Virus record (IMG/VR): IMGVR_UViG_3300028392_000034
Location: 62,001 to 126,000 of that record
From: a virus
Direction: 5' to 3' (one strand)
Length of the DNA: 64,000 nt
Part shown: one piece after another, positions 32,273 to 40,764 of the stretch
How the letters are laid out: the number at the start of each line of letters is the position of its first letter
Numbering within the stretch: the first letter of the stretch is position 1
Notes under the pieces: generated by a model
What the model was told of the DNA's origin: nothing
Databases searched by the model: none
The model's input: the letters and a program-made list of their open reading frames with translations, nothing else
Position numbers and translations under genes: made by a program

Positions 32273-32477
32273 ATATATCCACTCAATCACGGTTGCCCTG
32301 GACAACAAAGATGACATGTTGAGGTGGGATCAAATCTGTATTGACGCCATTGATCTGTTCGGCTTGCCTGGTGGTAGATACATAACTGATATTGGTGGCA
32401 ACTCAATGGATTGGATTTTTCGAGACCAACAAGATGCATTACTTTTTAAATTGAAATTCAGCGAGGTCGTATGTTAG
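32259..32477 (+). CDS. Small protein of the C-terminal 'DAxxF' group
   Basis: A 72-residue protein ending MDWIFRDQQDALLFKLKF, the same pattern as the genes at 8385 and 42409. It overlaps both neighbours. Unknown function. Confidence 0.5.
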   Translation: MHDPEYIHSITVALDNKDDMLRWDQICIDAIDLFGLPGGRYITDIGGNSMDWIFRDQQDALLFKLKFSEVVC

Positions 32478-32878
32478 AAAAGAATTTATATTTTGCTTAT
32501 GGTGCCAACATGCATCCAGAAGCCATGTCATGGCGTTGTCCTAAAGCTCAAGCCGATGGTGCTTTTATTCTGCAGGATTGGCAATTGAAATTCTACAACC
32601 ACGCCACCGTTGAGCCATGCAGAGGTGCAGAAGTAGCCGGAGTCTTATGGAACATTACTGCTGATTGCGAACGTAGTCTGGATGCATTTGAAGGATATCC
32701 GCACTACTACACCAAACGCACTTGGACACAAGATGGAGTAGAATTTTTCTTTTATGAAATGACCAGTCCTAAATCAGGCCGGCCTGGTGCAGGATATGTA
32801 TCTGACATTGCAGAAAGTTATGCACTTTGGCAATTGCCTACCGAGTTATTAACCGAGTCCTTGCAGTCACATGCCTAA
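32471..32878 (+). CDS. Gamma-glutamylcyclotransferase-like protein
   Basis: A 135-residue protein with YFAYGANM near the start and LDAFEGYPHYY, whose Glu matches the catalytic acid of GGCT/AIG2-like cyclotransferases. These release 5-oxoproline from gamma-glutamyl amines. The phage substrate is unknown; the link to thiol or peptide metabolism is inferred from family only. Confidence 0.75.
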   Translation: MLEKNLYFAYGANMHPEAMSWRCPKAQADGAFILQDWQLKFYNHATVEPCRGAEVAGVLWNITADCERSLDAFEGYPHYYTKRTWTQDGVEFFFYEMTSPKSGRPGAGYVSDIAESYALWQLPTELLTESLQSHA

Positions 32879-33137
32879 CGTCCAAGTTGAATCTGCTGAT
32901 CAGTTGTTACAAAGTCCCATGCAGTTTATGCGGGACAAAGACAGTTTTGATCATGCCTGTAGAATTCAAAAAAACTATGGTGTGTTGGAAGAGATCCTGG
33001 ACTGGTCCAAAAAATCATTGATAGACCAATGGCGATGGCAACTGGTCACTGTGAGTTCTAACGATCGACCCGGGGAATATATTTTCTATTTTGATAGCGA
33101 GCGTGATTACTTGGCATTTGTAATGAAATGGAGTTGA
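32871..33137 (+). CDS. Small protein of the C-terminal 'DAxxF' group (variant)
   Basis: An 88-residue protein ending IFYFDSERDYLAFVMKWS. Overlaps the previous gene by 8 bp and is followed directly by the GTG start of the methyltransferase gene. Confidence 0.5.
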   Translation: MPNVQVESADQLLQSPMQFMRDKDSFDHACRIQKNYGVLEEILDWSKKSLIDQWRWQLVTVSSNDRPGEYIFYFDSERDYLAFVMKWS

Positions 33138-33138
33138 T

Positions 33139-33888
33139 GTGACAGTAGATAATTTTGTAGTGTTAGACAGTGTATATGGTCGATTCATTGTGGCTAGGAC
33201 CTGTTTGTTTCAAGCAGAAGCATTGGTCAAAACTGGACGTACCCATATCGAGTCAGAACTGGCCAATATCTTTGCCATTATTGATACCTTGCCTGCAGAT
33301 GCGGTCATTGTGGATGGTGGAGCCAATGTTGGATTCTTTACTGTGCCTGTGGCCCATAGAACACAAGGCCGCGGCACTAGGATCGTTAGCTTTGAACCAC
33401 AGCGTCAATTATTCCAAGCCTTGGGTGGCAGTTTGGCACTGAATGGATATCGCCATGTGTATCTGCACAATTGCGGACTTGGTGCAGAACCCGGTATAGC
33501 CCAACTGCCCGAGGTCAATTACAGTGAAGTGCAAGATTTTGGTACTGTGTCGTTAACAGATGAAACTACCGTAGATGAAGATGGTTGGATGAACGACCGT
33601 GTGGTAAACATCACCAGTATTGACGCTATGGCATTGGCCAGACTGGATTTTTTTAAACTGGACGTAGAAGGCTACGAAGTTCCAGCACTAACCGGCGCAC
33701 TTGCAACCATAAAGCAACACCGTCCGTGGATTTGGGTTGAATATTTTATCACCGGAGCGGATCCAATTAAAACGGCTTTGGCTGAACTGGATGACTATGT
33801 TTTTTATTTGGTTGATTATCAAAATATGCTGGCGGCTCCTAAAGAACGACTAGTTAGCATCACTACAACAGGACTAAAAGAGGTATAA
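33139..33888 (+). CDS. FkbM-family SAM methyltransferase
   Basis: The 249-residue protein uses a GTG start. VIVDGGANVGFFTVPVA is the SAM-binding motif I, IVSFEPQRQLF is motif II-like, and FFKLDVEGYEVPAL is the FkbM signature. FkbM enzymes O-methylate sugars or small molecules. In a phage it may decorate glycans or a cell-surface compound; no substrate can be named. Confidence 0.85.
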   Translation: MTVDNFVVLDSVYGRFIVARTCLFQAEALVKTGRTHIESELANIFAIIDTLPADAVIVDGGANVGFFTVPVAHRTQGRGTRIVSFEPQRQLFQALGGSLALNGYRHVYLHNCGLGAEPGIAQLPEVNYSEVQDFGTVSLTDETTVDEDGWMNDRVVNITSIDAMALARLDFFKLDVEGYEVPALTGALATIKQHRPWIWVEYFITGADPIKTALAELDDYVFYLVDYQNMLAAPKERLVSITTTGLKEV

Positions 33889-33889
33889 T

Positions 33890-34084
33890 ATGACAATGGC
33901 AACACGATTTACATCACCGGATGGTAAGATATTTGTAGTAGAAGAAGTTCGACAGGTTGAAAAGGAACTGTGGGTTTACTATAATAATGCCACTACCGGG
34001 CAAAAATACTCATGTCTGTTGGATGCATTTAGCCAGCGATTTCAACCATTGGTAAACGAATCTCGCAGGGTTAGTGGGCACTAA
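33890..34084 (+). CDS. Small conserved phage protein, unknown
   Basis: A 64-residue protein, MTMATRFTSPDGKIFVVEEV...WVYYNNATTGQKYSCL, beta-rich. It starts directly after the methyltransferase gene and ends just before the promoter at 34093. Confidence 0.55.
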   Translation: MTMATRFTSPDGKIFVVEEVRQVEKELWVYYNNATTGQKYSCLLDAFSQRFQPLVNESRRVSGH

Positions 34085-34092
34085 CCTACAGG

Positions 34093-34121
34093 TTGACACC
34101 AAGTTATAATGATGTTATACT
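34093..34121 (+). promoter_or_regulatory. sigma70 promoter of the ParB/HNH/methylase block
   Basis: TTGACA (34093-34098), 17 bp, TATACT (34116-34121). A roughly 60-nt leader containing CCCG...CGGG and GAAGGA precedes ATG 34186. Confidence 0.75.
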
Positions 34122-34185
34122 AGTGCTGTAGTAACAATTTATCAACTAATCCCGCATTGTGTCGGGTAACGAAGGAAAAAGTAAA

Positions 34186-35235
34186 ATGGCCGCAAAACGC
34201 CTTGTCCGTAAATTTACGGAAGTTGTCGCAGAAGTAGAATCACAGCTCAAAGCACACTACGAAGTCACAGAAAAAGATCTGGCGGCTTGGCGAGCTCGTG
34301 CAAAAGCTCTAGTTCATACATTCCCACATAGTACCATGATTACCATAGAAGATCTTTGGATTGACTATGAAGTCCAACGTGACGTTATTCATAAACATGT
34401 TATCAACATTATGAAAAAATGGGATCCACGTATTTGTAGTCCAGGAAGTGCATGCCGTATTAAGGGCAGTAATATCTATTTGTATGATGCTCAACATCGT
34501 ACCTTGGCCGCAGCCATCCTTGGCTATACAGAAATTCCTTGTGCTGTAGTAGAAACTGATGACCCAAACTTTGCTTCGTATGCGTTTGAAATGTTAAACG
34601 ACACTGGAGTCAAGCGTCTTAATCCCGGCGACTTGCATCGTAATGCTTTGGTGCGTTACAAAAATGGCAGTCGTGATATCAAGAACGTTCGTGCCAGAAC
34701 TATGCAAGATCAATTTGACAACAACGGTATTGACCTGCAAGACAAAGGTAGCCGTGCCAGTGATAACCTACGTGGTGACAACGACTACTTCTTTAGTCAC
34801 TTTAAGTATGCACAAAAAGGCATTGAGCTAGACGAGACTGGTCGGATCTTGAGTCAGATACTTGCGGCTGTTAAATCTGTGTATCCATTACAAGAAGAAA
34901 TTGATCAAGGTGTTTTTATTGGCCTCTATGAATTGCAACGACTGGCTGGCACTGCTGGCACAGTTCAGTTACCCGCAGACTGGATGAAAACACTATTAGA
35001 ATCTTGTAGGCAGACGTTTAGAAGCAGTCACTTGATGCATGCCAAAGCAAAGATTCAATGGGAGCACAGTCACCCTGGCGCAGGTTGGGTCGCTCCAACT
35101 GCCATGAGTAACTTCCTGCGTGAATTGCACCTACGCAATGGTGGCGATTTAAACTTACCATTCCACGGTGCTGGCGCCAAGGTTGGTATCGAAGATGGTA
35201 ATACGGCTCCTGGCTTGTTTCCTGAGGAGAATTGA
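34186..35235 (+). CDS. ParB/Srx-like nuclease-domain protein
   Basis: A 349-residue protein. The region 62-120 (VQRDVIHKHVINIMKKWDPR, IYLYDAQHRTLAAAILGYTE) fits the ParB N-terminal/sulfiredoxin-like fold with a DAQHR box in place of the usual DGxHR. The helical remainder is unrecognised. It heads a block with HNH-like, nuclease-like and DNA-methyltransferase genes, suggesting DNA processing or modification. GTG 34159 is in frame but ATG 34186 has the ribosome site. Confidence 0.65.
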   Translation: MAAKRLVRKFTEVVAEVESQLKAHYEVTEKDLAAWRARAKALVHTFPHSTMITIEDLWIDYEVQRDVIHKHVINIMKKWDPRICSPGSACRIKGSNIYLYDAQHRTLAAAILGYTEIPCAVVETDDPNFASYAFEMLNDTGVKRLNPGDLHRNALVRYKNGSRDIKNVRARTMQDQFDNNGIDLQDKGSRASDNLRGDNDYFFSHFKYAQKGIELDETGRILSQILAAVKSVYPLQEEIDQGVFIGLYELQRLAGTAGTVQLPADWMKTLLESCRQTFRSSHLMHAKAKIQWEHSHPGAGWVAPTAMSNFLRELHLRNGGDLNLPFHGAGAKVGIEDGNTAPGLFPEEN

Positions 35236-35236
35236 A

Positions 35237-35701
35237 ATGAACGAGCAAAAATTTATTGAGTTGTTGAACAACAAAAAAAAGTTAATGTCGTTGGTGCCCA
35301 CACATCCATACGACACAAATTATAAAGTCATGTTTGAAAAAGTTCCGGCCTGGTATCAGGTCGTGATGGGATTAAGTGAAAACTTATCAAATTCTAAAAA
35401 ACGAGCAAAAAAATTTAAATGGGACTGCAATTTGGATTTGCCTTACCTGGCTGAATTATGGATTGCTCAAAATGGAAAATGTTCATTAACTGGCCAATGG
35501 TTGGATCATGTCAGCGGCACTCCAGAATATAAAAATCCATATCGTGCTAGTGTTGATCGCATCGACAACACCAGAGGGTATGTCAAAGGAAATGTAAGAC
35601 TGTTAACACACTGGGCCAATAATGCTAAAAGCACTTGGTCTGACTCAATCTTTGAAACTTTTGTTAAAACATCTAACCAGGTATTAACGGAAAATGCTTA
35701 A
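35237..35701 (+). CDS. HNH/endonuclease VII-like nuclease
   Basis: About 154 residues from MNEQKFIELLNNKKK. It has KCSLTGQWL followed by ASVDRIDNTRGYVKGNVRLL and WANNAKSTW, the metal-binding and DxID...GNVR signature of small phage HNH nucleases. It could be a free-standing homing nuclease or part of the ParB/methylase block, whose genes it joins by close spacing. Confidence 0.7.
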   Translation: MNEQKFIELLNNKKKLMSLVPTHPYDTNYKVMFEKVPAWYQVVMGLSENLSNSKKRAKKFKWDCNLDLPYLAELWIAQNGKCSLTGQWLDHVSGTPEYKNPYRASVDRIDNTRGYVKGNVRLLTHWANNAKSTWSDSIFETFVKTSNQVLTENA

Positions 35702-36251
35702 AGAATCCTTGGACCAATTCACAGCACCAATCTATGGTAAGACTCAACGCAGTCCTGAAACATATCGTACAGTAGCTGCTCGTTGCCGTAGAAATCTCAC
35801 TAGGTTAGTAGAAGAGTACCACGGCGTGGAAAATAACCAGCAAGAGTTACGAGAAATACGCAACGACATTGATGATAACCTACGTAGATATCACGAATAC
35901 TGTATTCAACAACGTGATGGTATGAAAGCACACTATCACGAAATTGGTGCCGATGAAGACTGTGACTTTGAACACTTGATACCAGCGGCCCGTATTCGCG
36001 ATCTGTTGTTAGCTGACTGTATCACTGTGGATCAAGCTCTTAATGCTCCTACTGTAGTTTTAAGTCGTGCCAAACACATGGCACTGAAAGATGCTGGATG
36101 GGCCAGCAAGACTCCAGACATGTGGTTGCCGTTTCGTCGATACACTAATGTATTTGAGGCTACGTATCAAACACACGACGGAACAGCAGTAGATCCAACT
36201 ACTTGGACCTTGGAACGACATTTTGATTACTTTAAACACTTGGTGATTTAA
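35694..36251 (+). CDS. HNH-like (EHLIP) protein, possible nuclease
   Basis: A 185-residue protein with CDFEHLIPAARIRDLLL and LNAPTVVLSRAKHMAL, resembling the E-H-x-I-P...N-P...H arrangement of a diverged beta-beta-alpha-metal nuclease. The first half is helical (YRTVAARCRRNLTRLVEEYH). Overlaps the upstream HNH gene by 8 bp. The nuclease idea is tentative. Confidence 0.5.
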   Translation: MLKESLDQFTAPIYGKTQRSPETYRTVAARCRRNLTRLVEEYHGVENNQQELREIRNDIDDNLRRYHEYCIQQRDGMKAHYHEIGADEDCDFEHLIPAARIRDLLLADCITVDQALNAPTVVLSRAKHMALKDAGWASKTPDMWLPFRRYTNVFEATYQTHDGTAVDPTTWTLERHFDYFKHLVI

Positions 36252-36252
36252 C

Positions 36253-36897
36253 ATGGAAGTTCAAAGCCATGGTGTGGTATTTGAGGACAGTGTAGTCAGA
36301 TCTATCACTGGCCTGAGCAAAGCCGAATATCAAACCCGATTAACTCATGCCTACTTTGCCACTATGGATGTGGTCAAAGGCATTGAGAGCGACGTCAATT
36401 ACAGTATCAAAGTCAGCAAAGGCCGAGACATTGGCTGTGCTAATATACTTAGATTTATTGACCATTGTCGAGACACGGAATTTACTATGGTGGTTGGTGT
36501 ATGGCAACAGATAACGCCCACAGTCAAACGCTATACCTGCATCTACGAATTTGACGTCACTCCTGCTCATTACAATCTGTTATGGGCCAATGTTAACAAA
36601 GAAACTGTTGAACAATTTGTTGAATATGTTAAGAGTGTGCCGCACGGACCAGAAGGACAACGAGCGCATAGGAAGCTGTGGAAACAAAAACGCAAGGAAA
36701 TTTATGAAACTTACGGTCAAGGACTTTGTCAAATTGATGCCAAGATTGACAGTAAACGACAACGCAGGGTTCAAGGTCGTTTTAGAATCAAAGATCTGAT
36801 TACAGCACAAGCAATTCCGCATCGTAAATATGAAACAGCATATCGAGGCATCCAACTTCCATATGAACAAGCCAGTGGACCAAGACAGTTTGATTGA
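36253..36897 (+). CDS. Possible restriction-endonuclease-like protein
   Basis: A 214-residue protein with GIESDVNYSIKVSKGRDIG and FTMVVGVWQQ, spacing that could be a PD-(D/E)xK nuclease core (acidic residue, then a hydrophobic-x-K strand). The C-terminal half is very basic (HRKLWKQKRKEIYE, KRQRRVQGRFRIK). It sits directly before a DNA methyltransferase, as restriction enzymes do. The assignment is inference; no family was firmly recognised. Confidence 0.4.
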   Translation: MEVQSHGVVFEDSVVRSITGLSKAEYQTRLTHAYFATMDVVKGIESDVNYSIKVSKGRDIGCANILRFIDHCRDTEFTMVVGVWQQITPTVKRYTCIYEFDVTPAHYNLLWANVNKETVEQFVEYVKSVPHGPEGQRAHRKLWKQKRKEIYETYGQGLCQIDAKIDSKRQRRVQGRFRIKDLITAQAIPHRKYETAYRGIQLPYEQASGPRQFD

Positions 36898-38035
36898 TCA
36901 ATACTACCAACAACTATGTGACGAGTGGGGATACACACCTACTGTTGATGTCTGCACGGGCTACGAACCGGTTATGCCGAGACTTCGCGCCTTGGGCAAA
37001 GATGTATGGACCAAGGCTGACGATGCTGGCAAAGAATCTATCCAACAAGAAGTATTTGACATCTATAGATCAGTGGGCATAGTTCCTATTACTTACTACA
37101 GCCTAGATGGATGTCGTGCTCAGGTCAATGACTTGGCAACCAAAACCAAATCAGTTAGAAACAGTCAACTGGGTGTGGGCAACAACGAAGGTCTAGCTTT
37201 TGGTCGCTTTTGGTTTCCTAACATGCAGGACGCCAAGTGGAACGACAATGCCACAGTGAGCATTCGTGCTAGATTCAATCACGATAACAAACTCAAACGT
37301 GCCATTAAGTTGGCCTATGTTCACAGAGATGAAGGTGAAGACACAGTCATACCCAAAAACATACGCAGAGCATTGGAACTAGTCAATGGTGGCACTATAC
37401 AAAACTTCAAGCCCATGAATGCTCGTGCAGTATGGGAACACATTTGCCCTGTGTTCCGTGGCAACTTGTTGGACTTTAGTTCAGGCTATGGCGGACGCAT
37501 GTTTGGCTCAATGACCAGCAATCTACGTTATCACTATACGGGTTTAGATCCCAACACCAGAACCTTTCAAGGACTTGAAGCCCTGGGTGCATTACTAGAC
37601 GAACAAGGGCATGGTGCCGGATATCGGATGCATTGTGTTCCTAGCGAAGAATTTGAGCCTGAACCGGGTTTTTATGATGCAGCATTTTCAAGTCCACCTT
37701 ACTTCAATTTGGAAACTTACACGGACGAGCCTACTCAGTGTATGAATCGTTATACCACCTTAGATGAATGGTTTGATGACTACGTGGCCAAGACTGTTGC
37801 AATGACACATAAGGCTTTGGCCGCAGACAGTCTATATGCTGTGAACATCGCTGATTATAAGAACGGCAAGCAAGAGTTTAAAATTGTTGACCGCTGGATT
37901 CGATTGGCTGAATCTGTAGGATTTCGACACGTAGAAACTGTGGACATGATTTTAAATGTGCGCCCAGGGGTCGGAAACGGCAAACTTGAGAAGGCTTACA
38001 AGTCAGAAGGAATTTACATCTTCCAGAAAAACTAG
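36863..38035 (+). CDS. DNA methyltransferase (N4/N6-type)
   Basis: About 390 residues from MNKPVDQDSL (36863) or 401 from 36830. AAFSSPPYFNLE is catalytic motif IV (S-P-P-Y), and NLLDFSSGYGGRMFG upstream is motif I-like (SAM binding). It should methylate cytosine-N4 or adenine-N6 in DNA. It overlaps the restriction-like gene by at least 35 bp. Whether the pair is a restriction-modification system or a protective/regulatory methylase is open. Confidence 0.75.
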   Translation: MNKPVDQDSLIDQYYQQLCDEWGYTPTVDVCTGYEPVMPRLRALGKDVWTKADDAGKESIQQEVFDIYRSVGIVPITYYSLDGCRAQVNDLATKTKSVRNSQLGVGNNEGLAFGRFWFPNMQDAKWNDNATVSIRARFNHDNKLKRAIKLAYVHRDEGEDTVIPKNIRRALELVNGGTIQNFKPMNARAVWEHICPVFRGNLLDFSSGYGGRMFGSMTSNLRYHYTGLDPNTRTFQGLEALGALLDEQGHGAGYRMHCVPSEEFEPEPGFYDAAFSSPPYFNLETYTDEPTQCMNRYTTLDEWFDDYVAKTVAMTHKALAADSLYAVNIADYKNGKQEFKIVDRWIRLAESVGFRHVETVDMILNVRPGVGNGKLEKAYKSEGIYIFQKN

Positions 38036-38041
38036 TATAAT
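38013..38041 (+). promoter_or_regulatory. sigma70 promoter of the ahp cluster
   Basis: TTTACA (38013-38018), 17 bp, TATAAT (38036-38041), overlapping the methyltransferase stop. GCAGGAG precedes ATG 38063. Confidence 0.7.
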
Positions 38042-38062
38042 TACTTACTTGCAGGAGTTATT

Positions 38063-38311
38063 ATGGGCAATCAAACTGATTATTTCAACCGCATAGGTTA
38101 CCAATCAACATATCAAATCGGCGATAGAGTATTTGGTCGATTCAACGACATTCCTTTTGTAGGAACAGTTGGAAACGATCGCGTAGTCAGTCCTGCTGGC
38201 CCAGAAATAACTATTCACTTGGATTTACCAATCCGAATCAATGGCGAAGTAAAGAATTTTATTGTCGTCAAACATCAAGATATCAAACAAACTTTAAAGG
38301 AAATATTATGA
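38063..38311 (+). CDS. Small conserved phage protein, unknown
   Basis: An 82-residue beta-rich protein (YQIGDRVFGRFNDIPFVGTV) that looks like an SH3/KOW-style barrel. Its TGA overlaps the ahpC ATG by 4 bp, so it is translationally coupled to ahpC. Confidence 0.55.
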   Translation: MGNQTDYFNRIGYQSTYQIGDRVFGRFNDIPFVGTVGNDRVVSPAGPEITIHLDLPIRINGEVKNFIVVKHQDIKQTLKEIL

Positions 38312-38853
38312 AAACAGTTGGTGATAAATTAGAAAAATTCGCTGTAACAGGTGTTAAGCCAGGACAACCAGAAGATGCATTCTTCGAAATCACAGACGAG
38401 AGCTTTGCTGGCAAGTGGAAAGTAATCGTTTACTATCCAAAGGACTTTACATTTGTATGTCCTACAGAAATCGTAGCCTACGATAAACTAGCCAGTGACT
38501 TTGCTGACCGTGACGCAGTATTGCTTACAGGTAGCACAGACAATGAGTTCTGCAAAGTGGCATGGCAAACGGCACACGCCGATCTAAAGAAAATTACCCA
38601 CATGCAGTTCGCAGACACACAGCGTGGTGAGTTGAGCTTGATTGAACAACTGGGTGTATTCTATGCGCCAGCAGGTGCCGCACTTCGTGCAACATTTATT
38701 GTTGACCCAGACAACACGATCCAACACGTTACAGTCAACAACTTGAATGTGGGTCGCTCACCAGAAGAAACACTTCGTGTATTGGATTCTTGCCAAACTG
38801 GAGAATTGTGTCAGTGTAATAGACAAGTGGGTCAAGAAACACTAGGCAAGTAA
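38308..38853 (+). CDS. ahpC: Alkyl hydroperoxide reductase C (peroxiredoxin)
   Basis: The 181-residue 2-Cys peroxiredoxin has FTFVCPTEIVAYDK with peroxidatic Cys51 and a tail with Cys162, Cys168 and Cys170 (ELCQCN). The tail matches actinobacterial-type AhpC, which uses AhpD rather than AhpF as reductant. It reduces H2O2, organic peroxides and peroxynitrite. An AhpD gene lies downstream at 40135, separated by an HNH gene and a small gene. No truncation; all active residues present. Confidence 0.92.
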   Translation: MKTVGDKLEKFAVTGVKPGQPEDAFFEITDESFAGKWKVIVYYPKDFTFVCPTEIVAYDKLASDFADRDAVLLTGSTDNEFCKVAWQTAHADLKKITHMQFADTQRGELSLIEQLGVFYAPAGAALRATFIVDPDNTIQHVTVNNLNVGRSPEETLRVLDSCQTGELCQCNRQVGQETLGK

Positions 38854-38937
38854 ATGGAAGGATTGGTGATAAATAATAGTGTAGTTCACGGGACGGCAAT
38901 CCCCAACTACTCTAATGCTACAAAGGAGCAATCAGCA

Positions 38938-39846
38938 ATGATATTTATCACCAACCGATACACTCGTATCTACTTTTCTATAATAGAAACTGCTAGATCA
39001 AGAGTGCTATCAAAAGACCATTACAAAGAAACTCATCATATTATTCCTCGTTCGATGGGCGGGGATAATTCTTCTGGTAATCTAGTTAACTTAACTGCTA
39101 GAGAACATTTTATCTGTCATAAACTTTTAGTAAGAATGACTGAAGGTGAGTCTAGAGGTAAAATGGCATTTGCGTTAGTATTGATGTCTGGTAAGAACGG
39201 TAGTAAGATTTATGATTCTACTAAAAAACTTTTAGCCGAACGAATGAGTAACTTACACCTCGGAAAGATTCCAGTTACCAATGGAGTTGTTGACAAAGCG
39301 ATATTCGCAGGTGATAGTATTCCTGAAGGATTTTATCCGGGATTTTCACCTCTTACCATTAAGAAGCACGGTGCCGGCAACAAGGGGAAGAAGTGGATTA
39401 CTGATGGGAATGTGTCATACCAAATAAAACATAATATTCTTCCGGAAGGATTTTACTGGGGACAGGCAGATTATCAGAAAGAAAAATCTAGCCAACCGGG
39501 CGAACTTAATCCAATGTTTGGATTATTTTTTATCACAAACGGAACAACTAATTCTGTCTGTAATAATCTAGATAACATCCCCGAAGGATGGTATAAAGGT
39601 AAAATAGAAAAGAAAAGTGCGTTAAAAGTTGAGTCAAAACTAGGATCAAAAAATCCTATGTATGGAAGACTTCCACACAATGCCAAATCTATTGAAATCG
39701 ATGGTGTAGTTTATTCATCAATGTCAGAAGCCAGATTAAAAACTGGGTTGTCTAGAAGAACTATAGAAAACTTGGTTAAGTCTGATTTGACTACACCTGC
39801 TGATTGTGTTATACTAAACAAGAAACATTTCGGAGTTGAAGAATGA
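38938..39846 (+). CDS. HNH homing endonuclease
   Basis: About 302 residues from MIFITNRYTRIY, which has an AAAGGAG ribosome site. ETHHIIPRSMGGDNSSGNLV and REHFICHKLL are the HNH signature. The middle contains repeated EGFYPG/EGFYWG/EGWYKG segments typical of nuclease-associated DNA-binding modules, and EARLKTGLSRRTIENLV resembles an HTH/NUMOD repeat. It sits between ahpC and ahpD, the typical position of a free-standing homing nuclease. The last residues, KKHFGVEE, echo the end of the following gene. Confidence 0.8.
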   Translation: MIFITNRYTRIYFSIIETARSRVLSKDHYKETHHIIPRSMGGDNSSGNLVNLTAREHFICHKLLVRMTEGESRGKMAFALVLMSGKNGSKIYDSTKKLLAERMSNLHLGKIPVTNGVVDKAIFAGDSIPEGFYPGFSPLTIKKHGAGNKGKKWITDGNVSYQIKHNILPEGFYWGQADYQKEKSSQPGELNPMFGLFFITNGTTNSVCNNLDNIPEGWYKGKIEKKSALKVESKLGSKNPMYGRLPHNAKSIEIDGVVYSSMSEARLKTGLSRRTIENLVKSDLTTPADCVILNKKHFGVEE

Positions 39847-40112
39847 ACAAACGAATAAACGAACTTGCTGAACAGGTAAGTCCTGTTGCAACTATTGGTA
39901 ATTGGGGCAGAGTTGAATGGTCAGACAATGTCTATCCACAACTTGGTGATAAGATGTATGCGTCTATTGATTTGGAAAAGTTCGCCGAGTTGATTGTGCG
40001 AGAATGTGTTTCTATTTGTCAAGATGTAGATGGCGAAGATAACATTGATGCTAGGTCAGGTAGGCAGGATTGTGCTGTAGAGATTAGAGAACATTTCGGA
40101 GTTGATGAATGA
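39843..40112 (+). CDS. Small phage protein with REHFGVDE tail
   Basis: An 89-residue acidic protein (MNKRINELAEQV...FAELIVRECVSIC), a type common in T4-like phages, with the FAELIVRECxxxC core and HFGVxE end. It overlaps the homing-nuclease gene by 4 bp. The DNA encoding its tail nearly repeats the end of that gene. Confidence 0.6.
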   Translation: MNKRINELAEQVSPVATIGNWGRVEWSDNVYPQLGDKMYASIDLEKFAELIVRECVSICQDVDGEDNIDARSGRQDCAVEIREHFGVDE

Positions 40113-40134
40113 ATAACATTAAAAGGAAAACAAA

Positions 40135-40641
40135 ATGAGTTTTATTGAATCAGTAAAAGGTGCTTTGCCAGACTATGCCAAAGATACAAAATTGAATCTG
40201 GATGCAGTATTACTTCGTAGCACATTAGATGCAGATGTGGCCATGGGTTGTGCTGTGGCCGCACTGGCCGCAACTGGCAATGGTAAAATCCTATCAGTAA
40301 TTTTGGCAGATTCTCCGGTATATGCCGAGTCAGCAATGACAGCGGCCAGCATCATGTCCCAAAACAACGTTTGGTACCCCTATGTTGAGATGGCCGATGA
40401 TCCTGCATTAAAAGGTTTGCCAGCAGGTTTACGTATGAACGCTATTGCTAATCATGGCGGCACAACCAAAAGCAATTTTGAAGCATTTAGTTTGGCCGCA
40501 AGCATTGTGGGCAAGTGTCATTTCTGTGTAAAAGCACACTATGAAACATTGAAGCAAGAAGGCTATACTGTGGAACAACTTCGTGACATTGGCCGTATCG
40601 CGTCAGTTATGAATTCAGTGGCTCGAGTGCTAAACAGCTGA
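40135..40641 (+). CDS. ahpD: Alkyl hydroperoxidase AhpD
   Basis: The 168-residue protein matches AhpD along its length: N-terminal ALPDYAKDTKLNLD, GLRMNAIANHGG, NFEAFSLAAS with Glu116, and KCHFCVKAH with the redox pair Cys128/Cys131 plus His129 and His135. AhpD reduces AhpC, classically through lipoylated proteins, and has weak peroxidase activity. A strong AAAGGA site lies upstream. A terminator follows, ending the ahp unit. Confidence 0.9.
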   Translation: MSFIESVKGALPDYAKDTKLNLDAVLLRSTLDADVAMGCAVAALAATGNGKILSVILADSPVYAESAMTAASIMSQNNVWYPYVEMADDPALKGLPAGLRMNAIANHGGTTKSNFEAFSLAASIVGKCHFCVKAHYETLKQEGYTVEQLRDIGRIASVMNSVARVLNS

Positions 40642-40664
40642 TCTGTTGTGTAAAAACAACACCC

Positions 40665-40692
40665 AAAAACCCTACTTTTTGTAGGGTTTTTT
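40665..40692 (+). terminator. Intrinsic terminator of the ahp cluster
   Basis: AAAAACCCTAC-TTTTT-GTAGGGTTTTTT, 23 nt after the ahpD stop. A small hairpin (TGTTGT...ACAACA) precedes it. Confidence 0.85.
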
Positions 40693-40729
40693 GTGGTCAG
40701 TGCCCACTAACTCAGTGGCCACAATTCGG

Positions 40730-40758
40730 TTGACTCAAAATACTCCATTTGCTATAAT
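40730..40758 (+). promoter_or_regulatory. sigma70 promoter, leaderless
   Basis: TTGACT (40730-40735), 17 bp, TATAAT (40753-40758), ACTTGT, then ATG 40765. Confidence 0.85.
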
Positions 40759-40764
40759 ACTTGT

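Noticed and set aside
36253-38035. A definite type II restriction-modification system
   Set aside because: The methyltransferase is clear, but the neighbouring nuclease motif is too weak to claim a restriction enzyme, so it is given only as a possibility.
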